DNA from: an uncultured Collinsella sp.
Lineage (GTDB): Bacteria; Actinomycetota; Coriobacteriia; Coriobacteriales; Coriobacteriaceae
Length of the DNA: 64,000 nucleotides
NCBI GenBank assembly: GCA_934667065.1
Contig: CAKULD010000004.1
Location: 177,923-241,922 of the forward strand
Direction: 5' to 3'
Shown: one piece after another, positions 26,080 through 35,059 of the stretch
Position numbering within the stretch: position 1 is the stretch's first letter
How the letters are laid out: every line of letters begins with the position of its first letter
Made by a program: the position numbers and the translations under genes
Notes under the pieces: model-generated
Seen by the model: only the letters and a program-made list of their open reading frames with translations
What the model was told of the DNA's origin: nothing
Database searches by the model: none

Positions 26080-26105
26080 AAAACGTAAACTATAGTTTAC
26101 GTTTT
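26080..26105. promoter_or_regulatory. 26-bp perfect palindrome in a divergent promoter
   Basis: AAAACGTAAACTA and its exact complement meet with no spacer. A second, outer inverted pair (CGGCAAAAC near 26070 and GTTTTGCCG at 26101-26109) is nested around it. It lies between the Xre regulator and the gene at 26128, and is most likely the regulator's operator. Confidence 0.65.
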
Positions 26106-26127
26106 GCCGAATACACAGGAGTTTTCT

Positions 26128-26517
26128 ATGTCGGGTTCTTCGGTCTGGCCGCGCGGGACCGCGCATCTTGCCAACGGTACGCCACCCAAGCTCGTCATCG
26201 TCGAGGCCGATTGTCTTTCGCCAGACGAGCGCACGGCATTTGCGTTGCTAGCGAGTCGCGTCTCCGTCGTGCTGATTCCCGACCCCAAGCAAGGCGAGCT
26301 CGCCGCCCAATGCCAAGCACACTGCTGCGCGCTCGACCAGGCCGCTGTCATTGCAACTAGCCAATGCGGCCTGCCACTCCTCTTGGACGCCGGTATAGCG
26401 CTCACCCTCCGCGGCGCCGGATACGAAAACGAGGCCGCCGCCGATGTGGTCTTTAAACCACGATCGAGCGGCGGCCTCGCAGCAGCCATCGAATATGCTT
26501 GCCGGCTTGTTGCCTAA
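26128..26517 (+). CDS. Unknown 129-residue protein, possibly HAD-like
   Basis: The ATG at 26128 has AGGAG 6 nt upstream. The sequence has a hydrophobic strand with an acidic end (KLVIVEADCLSPDER), a middle with several cysteines (AQCQAHCCALDQAAV) and an end (AADVVFKPRSSGGLAAAIEYA) that resembles the last motif of Cof-type HAD phosphatases. The catalytic DxD of HAD enzymes is not seen, so it may be a non-enzymatic or shortened relative. The gene is divergent from the Xre regulator, which probably controls it. Confidence 0.5.
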   Translation: MSGSSVWPRGTAHLANGTPPKLVIVEADCLSPDERTAFALLASRVSVVLIPDPKQGELAAQCQAHCCALDQAAVIATSQCGLPLLLDAGIALTLRGAGYENEAAADVVFKPRSSGGLAAAIEYACRLVA

Positions 26518-26526
26518 ACGCGCCAG

Positions 26527-26910
26527 TTAGAATCCAAAGCCAAAGCCCGTGCCGGTAATAGCCGAATACATAAAGTAGACGTTGATCACATTGAGGAACA
26601 CACCCGTGATACAGCCGTTGCGCAGGTAGCGCTCGCATACGATGCGCGCCATGGCAGCGGAATCGGCATTATTCTTGGCCTGACGACCGGCGGTAAAGTA
26701 CGTCGCCACGCCCAACAGCAGGTTGAGCACCGGCAGCGCCAGTAGCTCGTAGCTCTTGCCCCAGCGTGTCACCTCACCGGCTGCGTTAAACTTGGTCGCC
26801 ACCTCGGGACCAATATTGGGAATGACAAACGCCGCAACCACCAGCGGAATTACCGCAAGCACGAGCAGCGCGATGCCCATGTAGCCGGCCTTTTTGCTGT
26901 ACTGAAACAT
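26527..26910 (-). CDS. DUF1648-type membrane protein
   Basis: 127 residues with three or four hydrophobic segments. The block VATKFNAAGEVTRWGKS after the first helix is the DUF1648 signature found in SdpI-like immunity and permease-like proteins. The gene begins 12 nt after ychF and is likely co-transcribed with it. The function is unknown. Confidence 0.75.
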   Translation of the reverse strand: MFQYSKKAGYMGIALLVLAVIPLVVAAFVIPNIGPEVATKFNAAGEVTRWGKSYELLALPVLNLLLGVATYFTAGRQAKNNADSAAMARIVCERYLRNGCITGVFLNVINVYFMYSAITGTGFGFGF

Positions 26911-26922
26911 CCAAACGGTCCT

Positions 26923-27999
26923 TTACACATTAAAGCGGAAGTGCACGACGTCGCCATCGGCCATAACGTACTCTTTGCCCTCGATGCGCAGCTTGCCGGC
27001 AGCCTTGGCGCCCTGCTCGCCGCCGAGCTCGATGTAGTCGTTGTAGCCAATGACCTCGGCCTTAATAAAGCCGCGCTCAAAGTCGGTGTGAATGACGCCG
27101 GCTGCCTGCGGGGCGGTTGCGCCCTGGCGCACCGTCCAAGCCTTGACCTCCATCTCGCCAGCCGTAAAGAACGACTGCAGACCAAGCAGCTTGTAAGCGG
27201 CCTGTGCGAGCACGTCCAGGCCAGGCTGCTCCAGGCCCAGACTCTCCAGGTAGTCGGCGGCGTCCTCGGGATCGAGTTCGGAAAGCTCGGCCTCGATCTT
27301 GGCGCAAATAGGCAGCGGCTTCACGCCATCGATGGGCGCCAGATCGTCATTGAGCATATCCTCGTCCACGTTGGCCACATACAAGATGGGCTTCATGGTC
27401 AGCAGGAACAGGCCCTTGGCGGCGGCACGCTCCTCGTCGGTCATCTCCATGGATGCGGCACGCTTGCCCTCGTTGAGCCAGGCGAGCAGGCGCTTGGCAA
27501 CCTCAAACTTGGGCATGAGCTCCTTGTCGCGCTTGGCCTCCTTCTCGAGCTTGGGCAGCTGCTTCTCGAGCGTACCCATGTCGGCCAGGATGAGCTCGGT
27601 CATGATGGTATCGGCATCGCCGGCGGGATCGACGAACTCGCCCGTGCGGCCAACCTCGCGCATGACGTTAGGATCCTTAAAGTAGCGCACGACCTCGCAG
27701 ATAGCGTCGGTCTCGCGAATGTTTGCCAGGAACTGGTTGCCCAGGCCCTCGCCCTCGTTGGCACCCTTCACCAGGCCTGCGATGTCGACAAACTCGACCG
27801 TAGCCGGCACAATGCGGCCCGGGTTGACGATGTCGGCGAGCTTTTGCAGGCGGCTATCGGGAACATCGACGATGCCCACGTTGGGGTCGATCGTGGCGAA
27901 CGGATAGTTGGCAGCAAGGCCGGTCTTTTTGGTAAGCGCGGTGAACAGCGTCGACTTGCCCACGTTGGGCAGGCCCACGATACCGATGGAAAGGGACAC
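26923..27999 (-). CDS. ychF: Ribosome-associated ATPase/GTPase YchF (Obg family)
   Basis: 358 residues. The P-loop GLPNVGKST (residues ~7-15) starts the G domain, and DIAGLVKGANEGEGLGN is the switch II region. A coiled-coil arm follows and the end is a TGS-like domain (GVIHTDFERGFIKAEVIGYND). YchF/Ola1 prefers ATP and is linked to translation and oxidative stress. The start is GTG at 27999, which has AAAGGAG 5 nt upstream. Confidence 0.95.
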   Translation of the reverse strand: MSLSIGIVGLPNVGKSTLFTALTKKTGLAANYPFATIDPNVGIVDVPDSRLQKLADIVNPGRIVPATVEFVDIAGLVKGANEGEGLGNQFLANIRETDAICEVVRYFKDPNVMREVGRTGEFVDPAGDADTIMTELILADMGTLEKQLPKLEKEAKRDKELMPKFEVAKRLLAWLNEGKRAASMEMTDEERAAAKGLFLLTMKPILYVANVDEDMLNDDLAPIDGVKPLPICAKIEAELSELDPEDAADYLESLGLEQPGLDVLAQAAYKLLGLQSFFTAGEMEVKAWTVRQGATAPQAAGVIHTDFERGFIKAEVIGYNDYIELGGEQGAKAAGKLRIEGKEYVMADGDVVHFRFNV

Positions 28000-28042
28000 A
28001 GCAGCTCCTTTAGGTACAGGTATTTCAAACTGCATAAGTATA

Positions 28043-28086
28043 GCGCCGCCGCAGCATCCGGGCGAACCCAGACACCACGGCGGCGC
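28043..28086. terminator. GC-rich hairpin between ychF and the glucosidase gene
   Basis: GCGCCGCCG and its complement (28043-28051, 28078-28086). It lies past the stop of the minus-strand glucosidase gene but has no T-run; a TATACT box for ychF may follow it. Confidence 0.4.
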
Positions 28087-28127
28087 AAATGAATCAGAGA
28101 TACGCAGAGCTCCCGATATGGCGGTTC

Positions 28128-29471
28128 TTACTTAAGCTCGGGCCAGAAATCCTTGTTGGCCTCGATGAGCTCGTCCAAGATCTGCTTGGCGACGGCAGCC
28201 GAAGGAATGGTCTTGGAGAGGGTGAGCGCCTGCCAAAGCTTCTGGTAGCTGCCCTCGACCCAGGCCTCGACAACGAGTTTCTCGACGGAGACTTGCTGCT
28301 CCATCATGCCCTTCTGGAACTGCGGGATCGGGCCCTGACAGATCTTCTCGTAGCCGTTGGAACCAACGATGCAGGGCACCTCGACCATGGCCGTCGGGTC
28401 AAAGTTGGGCACAGCGCCCTCGTTGGGAACGATCAGCAGGAAGCGCTCGAGAGTGTTCTCGGCCAGCGCGCAGGCAAGGTCGACGATGTAGTTGGCGTGC
28501 ACGTCGGGCTCAAAGCCGCCGTCCTTGGCCGTACCCTTGGCAATAATGTCGCGACAAGCACCAAAGACCTTCTTCTCGCGGCCGTCCATAACCTCGTTAG
28601 CGCGGGTGTAGTCGGGGTTAGAGGTCTCGACGACATAGTCCGGATACAGGTAGTACTTGAGGTAGGTGTTGGGGATCGTCTCGGGGTCGACCGCATAGAC
28701 GTCCTTAGCTTTGCCGAAGGTGTGGATCCAGCTCTCCTCGACGTGCTGCTCCTTACCGGCCTCGTGCTCAATACCGTCAAGGTAGCCGTTCTTGGCCATG
28801 TGCTCCTTGATCTGCGGCATGAGGTCGTTGCCCTCCTTGTCGTAGATCTTGCTCCACCAACCAAAGTGGTTGAGGCCATAGTAGCTGTACTGCAGCTCGC
28901 GACGATCCTTGATACCGCACATACGGCTCATCTTGTCCATAAGGTCGATCGGCATGTCGCAGATGTTGATGATGCGGCTGTTGGGACGCAGCACGCGGCA
29001 GGCCTCGGCAACAATGGCAGCAGGGTTGGAGTAGTTGAGCATCCAGGCGTTGGGGCTGTACTTCTCCATGTAGTCGAGAATCTCGATGACGCCGCCGATG
29101 GAGCGCATGCCGTAGGCGATGCCGCCGGCGCCGCAGGTCTCCTGGCCAACGCAGCCGTACTTGAGGGGGATCTTTTCGTCGAGCTCGCGCATAGCGTACA
29201 GGCCAACGCGAATGTGAGCGAGGACGAAGTCAGTACCGGTGAAAGCGGTCTCGGGATCGGTGGTGTAGTTGAACTCAACCTCGGGAGCGTTCTCGTGGAA
29301 GTAGATCTCGCAGGCCTTGGCCACGGTCTCCTGGCGCTCGGCGTTGTTGTCGTAGAACGTCACCTTGTTGACCGGGAAGCGGTCGCGCTCTTCGAGCAGC
29401 ATCAGGGCGATACCTGGAGTGAAGGTGGAGCCACCGCCGGCAATGGTCACGGCATAGTTCTTCTTGGACAT
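28128..29471 (-). CDS. 6-phospho-alpha-glucosidase, GH4 family
   Basis: 447 residues. GH4 enzymes hydrolyse phosphorylated disaccharides using NAD and a divalent metal. The NAD loop is AGGGSTFTPG (11-20). Cys171-Asp-Met-Pro174 (ICDMPID) is the signature of alpha-specific members such as GlvA and MalH; beta-specific members have CN-x-P. NYSNPAA is at 146-152. The gene follows the alpha-glucoside PTS gene on the same strand, which would deliver maltose-6-phosphate or a related sugar. The PTS/glucosidase pair and the GntR regulator form one functional unit. Confidence 0.93.
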   Translation of the reverse strand: MSKKNYAVTIAGGGSTFTPGIALMLLEERDRFPVNKVTFYDNNAERQETVAKACEIYFHENAPEVEFNYTTDPETAFTGTDFVLAHIRVGLYAMRELDEKIPLKYGCVGQETCGAGGIAYGMRSIGGVIEILDYMEKYSPNAWMLNYSNPAAIVAEACRVLRPNSRIINICDMPIDLMDKMSRMCGIKDRRELQYSYYGLNHFGWWSKIYDKEGNDLMPQIKEHMAKNGYLDGIEHEAGKEQHVEESWIHTFGKAKDVYAVDPETIPNTYLKYYLYPDYVVETSNPDYTRANEVMDGREKKVFGACRDIIAKGTAKDGGFEPDVHANYIVDLACALAENTLERFLLIVPNEGAVPNFDPTAMVEVPCIVGSNGYEKICQGPIPQFQKGMMEQQVSVEKLVVEAWVEGSYQKLWQALTLSKTIPSAAVAKQILDELIEANKDFWPELK

Positions 29472-29627
29472 GATGTCCTCCTCATTCTGGCCGCTAACTC
29501 AATCCGTCCCCGCACGCGGCCTTGCGCGGTTTGGAATTGTTACCTAAGAGTGGAGCTGAAGATCTGGGAAGCTGGCCTTGCGTTGCGTTGGCTCCACAAG
29601 GCCACCTGTATCAAAGGGAAGAGTTGC

Positions 29628-31220
29628 CTACAGAAGGCTCTCGAACTTCTCGCGAACCTGCGGGACGCTAAGGCCGATGATGACTTGGATCGACTGACCC
29701 TGAACAACCAGGCCATGCGTACCGATCGCCTTGAAGGAAGCCTCGGGGGCAACAGCGCTCTTGTCCTTGACGTTGACGCGCAGGCGGGTGGCGCAGTTGG
29801 TGACGTCGATGACGTTTTCCGTGCCGCCGAGCAGGTCGAGGATGTTCTCGGCGAGCACGAGGCGCTCGTCATCCTTGTTCTGCGCGACCGACTTGCTAGC
29901 CTGGGCACCGCCCTGCTTTTGTTTATAGTCGGCCTTGGACTTGAGCTCGACCTCCACGTCATCGTCCTCGCGACCGGGAGTCTTAAAGTCAAACTTGACG
30001 ATCAGGAAGCGGAAGACCACGACCCACAGGGCAGTAAAGCACAGGCCGACCAAGATGGAGATGGCATACTGCAGGCCATGTGCGGCCCAAAGGGGCAGCC
30101 AGTCCCAAGAGAGCATCGAGATGATGCCGCCGTCGAAGATGCCCACGACGCCAAGGGCGTTTTGAGCCATGCAGCCGAGTGCGCCGAGCACGCAGTGGAC
30201 GATAAACAGGCCGGGTGCGACAAACAGGAAGGTAAAGTCGAGCGGCTCGGTAATGCCGCAGAGCATAGCCGTAAGGGTAACGGGAATCAGCAGGGCCTTA
30301 ACACGCTGCTTGCGCTCGGGCTTCGCAGTCATGTAGAAGGCGATGGCCACGCCGAGCGAACCGAAGACCTTGGTCCAGCCAGGACAGGTATAGGCAGCCC
30401 AGGGGGCAGCGTCCTTAAGAGCGATGCTCGGATCGGCAGCAAGCTGGGGCAGGATGTTAGCCCAAGCGGCAAAGATGCCACCGTTGACCGCCGCGTTGTC
30501 GTAATAGAACGGCGTATAGATAAAGTGGTGCAGGCCCGTGGGGATGAGCACGCGCTCGAAGAAGGCAAAGACGCCCACGCCAAACGTGCCAGCGGAAAGG
30601 ATGAATCCCTGGAAGGCGGAGATGGCGGCCTGAACGTGCGGCCATACCAGGCAGGCAATAATAGCGACCGGAACCATGACAAAGAAACCGATCATGTAGA
30701 TGAACACGGAGCCCGAGAACACACCCAACCACTCAGGGAGCTCGGTATCAAAGTACTTGTTGTGCAGCATGGTGGCGATACCCGAGATAATGAGTGCACC
30801 CATAATGCCCATATCGAGCGTCTTAATGCTTGCGATGGTAGCCAGACCGGTACCGCTGCCCGCCTCGACGGAGAAGTCGACGCCAAAGACAGGGCCCCAC
30901 TGGCCTAAGATCGTGCTTACAAAGTAGTTGAAGGTAAGGTAGATGGCCACGGCCTCCATGCAGCAACGAGCATTCTGCTTGTTGGCAAGCGAGATCGGCA
31001 GTGCCACGCAGAAAAGCAGCGGCATCTGGTTAAAGAGCGTCCAGCCACCCTGGAGCAGAACATTCCAGCAATCGAACCAAAGATGACCCGCGGTGGCCAT
31101 CTCGCCAAAGATCGCCTCGGTGGTAAACAGCGTGCCCAGACCGACGATGATTCCGGAGAATGCGAAAAGAATCGCAGGCGCGTACATTGCACCGCCGAAA
31201 CGTTGTATCTTTTGCATCAT
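29628..31220 (-). CDS. PTS EIICB, alpha-glucoside specific
   Basis: 530 residues. The EIIC part is a ~10-helix sugar channel (residues ~1-430, starting IQRFGGAMYAPAILFAFSGI). EIIB is at the C terminus with the phosphorylated cysteine Cys476 (TNCATRLRVN). No EIIA domain is fused, so phosphate must come from a separate EIIA. It imports and phosphorylates an alpha-glucoside such as maltose. The ATG at 31220 was chosen for the G-rich ribosome site. Operator-like sites of the GntR regulator lie upstream. Confidence 0.92.
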   Translation of the reverse strand: MMQKIQRFGGAMYAPAILFAFSGIIVGLGTLFTTEAIFGEMATAGHLWFDCWNVLLQGGWTLFNQMPLLFCVALPISLANKQNARCCMEAVAIYLTFNYFVSTILGQWGPVFGVDFSVEAGSGTGLATIASIKTLDMGIMGALIISGIATMLHNKYFDTELPEWLGVFSGSVFIYMIGFFVMVPVAIIACLVWPHVQAAISAFQGFILSAGTFGVGVFAFFERVLIPTGLHHFIYTPFYYDNAAVNGGIFAAWANILPQLAADPSIALKDAAPWAAYTCPGWTKVFGSLGVAIAFYMTAKPERKQRVKALLIPVTLTAMLCGITEPLDFTFLFVAPGLFIVHCVLGALGCMAQNALGVVGIFDGGIISMLSWDWLPLWAAHGLQYAISILVGLCFTALWVVVFRFLIVKFDFKTPGREDDDVEVELKSKADYKQKQGGAQASKSVAQNKDDERLVLAENILDLLGGTENVIDVTNCATRLRVNVKDKSAVAPEASFKAIGTHGLVVQGQSIQVIIGLSVPQVREKFESLL

Positions 31221-31576
31221 GACGGGGGATCCCCCTCTCTTCATTCGGAGCGACTGCGGTTTTGGCTTCACTCGAGACCGCACTCGCGCCGTTTGCGTGT
31301 ACCTCGTGCAATAGGACGGGTGGGCCCGTGTCCCTGACTTCTTGCACTTACGTTTTATCACATCACTTATCTATACAAGTTAATAGATATTCTACGCTCG
31401 GTCAACGGTCGAATTTTGCCGATAAACGGTATGTACCCGATATTTTGCCTGATAAATGAGCATTAGCTGAACTCCCATTTATATAATTCCCTTCTACTTG
31501 TCTAGATAGGCTTGTCTATATAAGTCTAGATACCTATACTTCAAGGCAACATCCACCGCCATTCGAAGGAGTCATC
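31221..31576. promoter_or_regulatory. Divergent control region with three GntR-type operator copies
   Basis: The 356-nt space between the PTS gene and the zinc dehydrogenase gene is AT-rich. CTTATCTATACAAG is at 31366-31379, CTTGTCTAGATAGG at 31497-31510 and CTTGTCTATATAAG at 31511-31524. All fit the dyad CTTRT-x-TATAYAAG or a weaker form of it. TreR/GntR-type operators are of this kind. The gene at 32667 is the likely binder. Confidence 0.55.
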
Positions 31577-32602
31577 ATGAAAAGCGCGGTCTTCTATGGA
31601 AAGCACAATCTGAGGGTCGAGGATTCGGTAAAGCCGACTGTGGGCAAGCGCGACGTTCTGATTAACGTCAAGGCATGCGGCGTCTGCGGCACCGACGTAC
31701 ATATCTACGAGGGCGACAAGGGCGCTGCCGACGTTACCCCGCCCACGATCCTGGGGCATGAGTTTGCCGGCGTCGTCGAGGCCGTGGGCTGCGATGTCGC
31801 AGGCTTTAAGCCGGGCGACCGCGTGTGTATCGACCCCAACCACCCCTGCGGCTGCTGCGAGCCCTGCCGTGATGGCATCAACCATTACTGCAAGCATATG
31901 ACCGGCTACGGCACCACCGTCAACGGCGGCTTTGCCGAGTACTGCGCCGTCGACATGCAGCAGGTATATAAGCTGGGCGACCACACGAGCTTTGAGCAGG
32001 GCGCCATGACCGAGCCTGTCGCCTGCTGCCTGCACGGCATCGATATGTGCGACATTAAGCCGGGCAGCACCGTTGTTGTTATCGGTGGCGGCATGATCGG
32101 CCTGCTTATGATGCAGCTCGCCAAAAACGCCGGTGCCACCACAGTCATTCTGCTCGAGCCCGTCGAAGGCAAGCGCGAGGTCGCGCTCAAGCTCGGCACC
32201 GACCTGGCCATCGACTCCATCCATGAGGACGTTCCCGCCCGTCTTGCCCAGGAGGGCGTCGGCAACGTCGATGTCGTTATCGAGTGCGTTGGCAAACCCG
32301 TCACCATCGAGCAGGCTATCCGGATCGCCGGCCACAAGGCGACGGTCATGATGTTCGGCCTCACCAAGCCTGACGAGATCATCACCGTCAAGCCGTTCGA
32401 AGTCTTCCAAAAGGAGCTTGTGCTCACCTCGTCCTATATCAACCCGTACACGCAGCGTCGTGCGCTTGAGCTTATCGACTCGGGCAGGCTGGACGTGTCC
32501 TCGATGGTCGCCAAGGTTGCCTCACTCGACGAGCTCGGTGCCATCCTGTCGGACCCGGCCCTGCGCGCCATGGGTAAATATATAATCGACCCCAGCAAGT
32601 AA
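31577..32602 (+). CDS. Zinc-binding alcohol/polyol dehydrogenase
   Basis: 341 residues of the medium-chain dehydrogenase family. Catalytic zinc ligands are Cys37 (ACGVCGTD), His61 and Glu62 (GHEF). The structural zinc is held by Cys91, Cys94, Cys97 and Cys105. The NAD loop is VIGGGMIGLL. Closest in layout to sorbitol or threonine dehydrogenases. Divergent from the PTS gene and followed by the GntR regulator, so its substrate is probably a sugar or polyol linked to alpha-glucoside use. Confidence 0.88.
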   Translation: MKSAVFYGKHNLRVEDSVKPTVGKRDVLINVKACGVCGTDVHIYEGDKGAADVTPPTILGHEFAGVVEAVGCDVAGFKPGDRVCIDPNHPCGCCEPCRDGINHYCKHMTGYGTTVNGGFAEYCAVDMQQVYKLGDHTSFEQGAMTEPVACCLHGIDMCDIKPGSTVVVIGGGMIGLLMMQLAKNAGATTVILLEPVEGKREVALKLGTDLAIDSIHEDVPARLAQEGVGNVDVVIECVGKPVTIEQAIRIAGHKATVMMFGLTKPDEIITVKPFEVFQKELVLTSSYINPYTQRRALELIDSGRLDVSSMVAKVASLDELGAILSDPALRAMGKYIIDPSK

Positions 32603-32666
32603 TTCGATCGACCTATGCGCGGGTGACCCCATCTGCTGCCCGCGCATACACATCTAGGAGACCGCC

Positions 32667-33422
32667 ATGGCGCGAGCCATCTTTCAAACTATCTATGACA
32701 CCGTGAAGCAGTCGATCGACGACGGCACATACCCTTATCAGAGCTATCTGCCTTCGGAGACCGAGCTCACGCAGCAGTTTGACTGCTCGCGCATGACGGT
32801 CCGCCGCGCCATCTCTTTGCTCGCTGCCGATGGCTATGTGTTGCCGCAACAGGGCAAGGGCATGCGCGTCATCCGCAACATCAACGGCGAGACAAGCCGT
32901 GGCGGCGGCGGACTCGAAACCTTTAAAGAGATTGCCGCCATCCGTGGCTTTGAACTCAAAACGGTCACGACCGTTTTTGAGCTTCTCATCTGCAGCAAAG
33001 CGCTATCGAAAGTCACCGGTTTTCCCGAAGGCAGCGAGCTCACACGTGCCAAACGCATCCGCTATGCCAACGGACGAGCCGTGTGCTCCGACGACTCCTA
33101 TTACCTGAGCTCGCAGGTGCCGGGACTAACGCCCGAAATCGTCAATGACTCCATCTACCGTTATTTGGAAGAGGACCTGGGTATTAAGATTGCCACGGGC
33201 AAACGCGATGTAACGATTGAGCACCCCACACCCGAGGATTCGCGCGTGCTCGACCTCGATGACTTTAATGCACTCGCCGTCGTGCGCGGACAGACTTACA
33301 ATGCCGACGGCATCCTTATGGAGTACACCGAGACCAAGCAGGTCCCCGGATTCTTCGTACTCCACGAGACGGTCACCCGCAGCAGCGGCGGTCGCGGCAC
33401 CCATCACAGCAGCATGAACTAA
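32667..33422 (+). CDS. GntR-family regulator (HutC/TreR-like)
   Basis: 251 residues. The winged helix reads YQSYLPSETELTQQFDCSR, then MTVRRAISLLAADGYVLPQQG (residues ~25-65). A UTRA ligand domain fills residues ~90-245. Sugar-phosphate-sensing regulators such as TreR share this plan. It lies 64 nt after the zinc dehydrogenase gene. It likely represses the PTS/glucosidase genes through the repeated CTTGTCTATATAAG-type sites. Confidence 0.88.
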   Translation: MARAIFQTIYDTVKQSIDDGTYPYQSYLPSETELTQQFDCSRMTVRRAISLLAADGYVLPQQGKGMRVIRNINGETSRGGGGLETFKEIAAIRGFELKTVTTVFELLICSKALSKVTGFPEGSELTRAKRIRYANGRAVCSDDSYYLSSQVPGLTPEIVNDSIYRYLEEDLGIKIATGKRDVTIEHPTPEDSRVLDLDDFNALAVVRGQTYNADGILMEYTETKQVPGFFVLHETVTRSSGGRGTHHSSMN

Positions 33423-33429
33423 CCCATAC

Positions 33430-33501
33430 AAGTTGCGGTGGAATAGTTCCTAGAATTGCCTATCTAAGGCCAAACAGGAACTATTCCACCGCAACTTTTT
33501 T
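33430..33501 (+). terminator. Strong rho-independent terminator with a 22-bp stem
   Basis: Arms 33430-33451 and 33476-33497 are exactly complementary, loop 24 nt, followed by TTTTTT. It ends the zinc dehydrogenase/GntR transcript. The stem is far longer than needed and may belong to a dispersed repeat family. Confidence 0.85.
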
Positions 33502-33559
33502 GGTGGCGGGACAAACACTTCTGATGACTTTGTCCCGCCGGTGATGCGATTACAGTTAG

Positions 33560-34813
33560 TTAATCGGCGAGCTTCTCCACTTGGTCGAGCATCTTGTTGA
33601 GCTTGACCTTTGCCTCGGCCTTGGCCTTTTCGGCCTCCTCGTGGGCCTTAGCCTTTTTTGCAGCCTTTTCCTCGGCCTCGGGATCGACGACGACCAGGTT
33701 GGATGCGTCGTGCTCAACGAGCTTAAGCGCATGCTCGGGGCACACCTTAACGCAGGCACCGCAACCCAAACAATACGTGGACTCCAGCGCAAAGCGGCCG
33801 CTTCCCACCAGGTCGCAGGCAAACGTGGGGCACACGTTGACGCACTCGCCGCACGACGTGCACTTGTCAAAGTCGCACTCCGGTGTGCTCACCTGCATGT
33901 TCTGCGCAAGCTCCGGGTGGTTTTGCAGCGTCGAGAGCACCAGCTGACGCCCGTGGGTGAGCGTGCGGCGGCGTTTGGCCGTCGTGGTGCCGCACATGGT
34001 GTTGAGCGTGCGCTCGAGCTGGGTGATCTGGTGACGGTGAGCCTTGAGCTTCTGCGTTACCGAGGCAAGCGCGGCCGTCGCAGGATTGAGCTTAGTCACG
34101 GTAAGGCCCGTAGAGCGGGCGATCTTTTCCATGTACTCCTTGCGCTCGTACTCGCGGCGCTTGTGGCACTTGAGGCTCTTGGGGTCGACCTCCAGGCCCA
34201 TGCCCGTACCGGCCCATTCCTCGGCGGTGGCAATGGCCTCACCAAGGATGTCCTCGCCGCCGGTGTTGCGGCATTTGTCGCAAATACCCAGCGGCAGGTA
34301 CACACTCACATTGGGATAATCGGCCAGCACCGAGAACCAGGTCTCAGCCGTAATATCCCCCACGCAGGCCACGACAACCTCGTTCTCGCGCGGCATGCGC
34401 TTAAGAGCGCGCGTGCAGGTAACGTAGGCGGTCTCGTGGCTCGTAGCGGCAGAGACAATGTCGTCGTACAGGTTTTTGGGCGCCAGACGCGGCGAGATAA
34501 TCGCCTCAGTCGGACAGGCGGCGGCACATAGGCCGCACTTGCGGCAGGTGTCGAGAATCTCGATGGCGTCTTCCTCGACCTCGATGGCGTTCACGGGGCA
34601 CACGTCCATACACGCGGTGCAGCCGCTCTTCTCGTTTTTGCACGCCAGGCACGGAATGGTGTTGCCGCGCGGGCGCTCCTTATAGTCGGCAGGATTCCAC
34701 TGCGGCGCCGACGGATCGAGTGCATCGGTCACACCGCCAAGCGGGTTTTTAAGAAAATCGAAACCCTTGCTGATCTCGATAATGTCATCAAACAGATCGT
34801 GTTCCTGCGCCAT
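33560..34813 (-). CDS. Polyferredoxin-type 4Fe-4S protein
   Basis: 417 residues from the ATG at 34813 (AGGGAGG 8 nt upstream). Four cysteine clusters are seen: Cys55, 58, 65, 68, 72; Cys90, 93, 96, 100; and, near residues 320-370, CTSCGECVNVCP and CLGCGACVKVCP. The last ~45 residues are a Lys/Ala/Glu-rich helix. No membrane or cofactor-binding enzyme domain is evident, so it is probably an electron carrier or an electron-transfer subunit. It is divergent from pucG; a link to allantoin catabolism is possible but not shown. Confidence 0.75.
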   Translation of the reverse strand: MAQEHDLFDDIIEISKGFDFLKNPLGGVTDALDPSAPQWNPADYKERPRGNTIPCLACKNEKSGCTACMDVCPVNAIEVEEDAIEILDTCRKCGLCAAACPTEAIISPRLAPKNLYDDIVSAATSHETAYVTCTRALKRMPRENEVVVACVGDITAETWFSVLADYPNVSVYLPLGICDKCRNTGGEDILGEAIATAEEWAGTGMGLEVDPKSLKCHKRREYERKEYMEKIARSTGLTVTKLNPATAALASVTQKLKAHRHQITQLERTLNTMCGTTTAKRRRTLTHGRQLVLSTLQNHPELAQNMQVSTPECDFDKCTSCGECVNVCPTFACDLVGSGRFALESTYCLGCGACVKVCPEHALKLVEHDASNLVVVDPEAEEKAAKKAKAHEEAEKAKAEAKVKLNKMLDQVEKLAD

Positions 34814-35059
34814 GCGCGGCCCCTCCCTGAGCAGTGCAAACAAGCGATAGATAATGATACGCTAACAGCTCGCACCTCGGCCAAATTACATGCAGAGCAC
34901 CTTTGGCAGAAAACGAAAACAGCAGCAACTCAAAATACACCGGGCATCACTTGTCAATGACATGCTTGGATAAAATCCAGCTACGTATCTTATCCTATCC
35001 AGCACCTTTTGTTGCTCTACCCTTTTGACGTCAACATACCTAAATCTTGGGAGAAGATT

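Noticed and set aside
28089..30908. 939-codon plus-strand frame across the glucosidase and PTS genes
   Set aside because: It is antisense to two clear genes and crosses their intergenic gap; composition is the shadow type.
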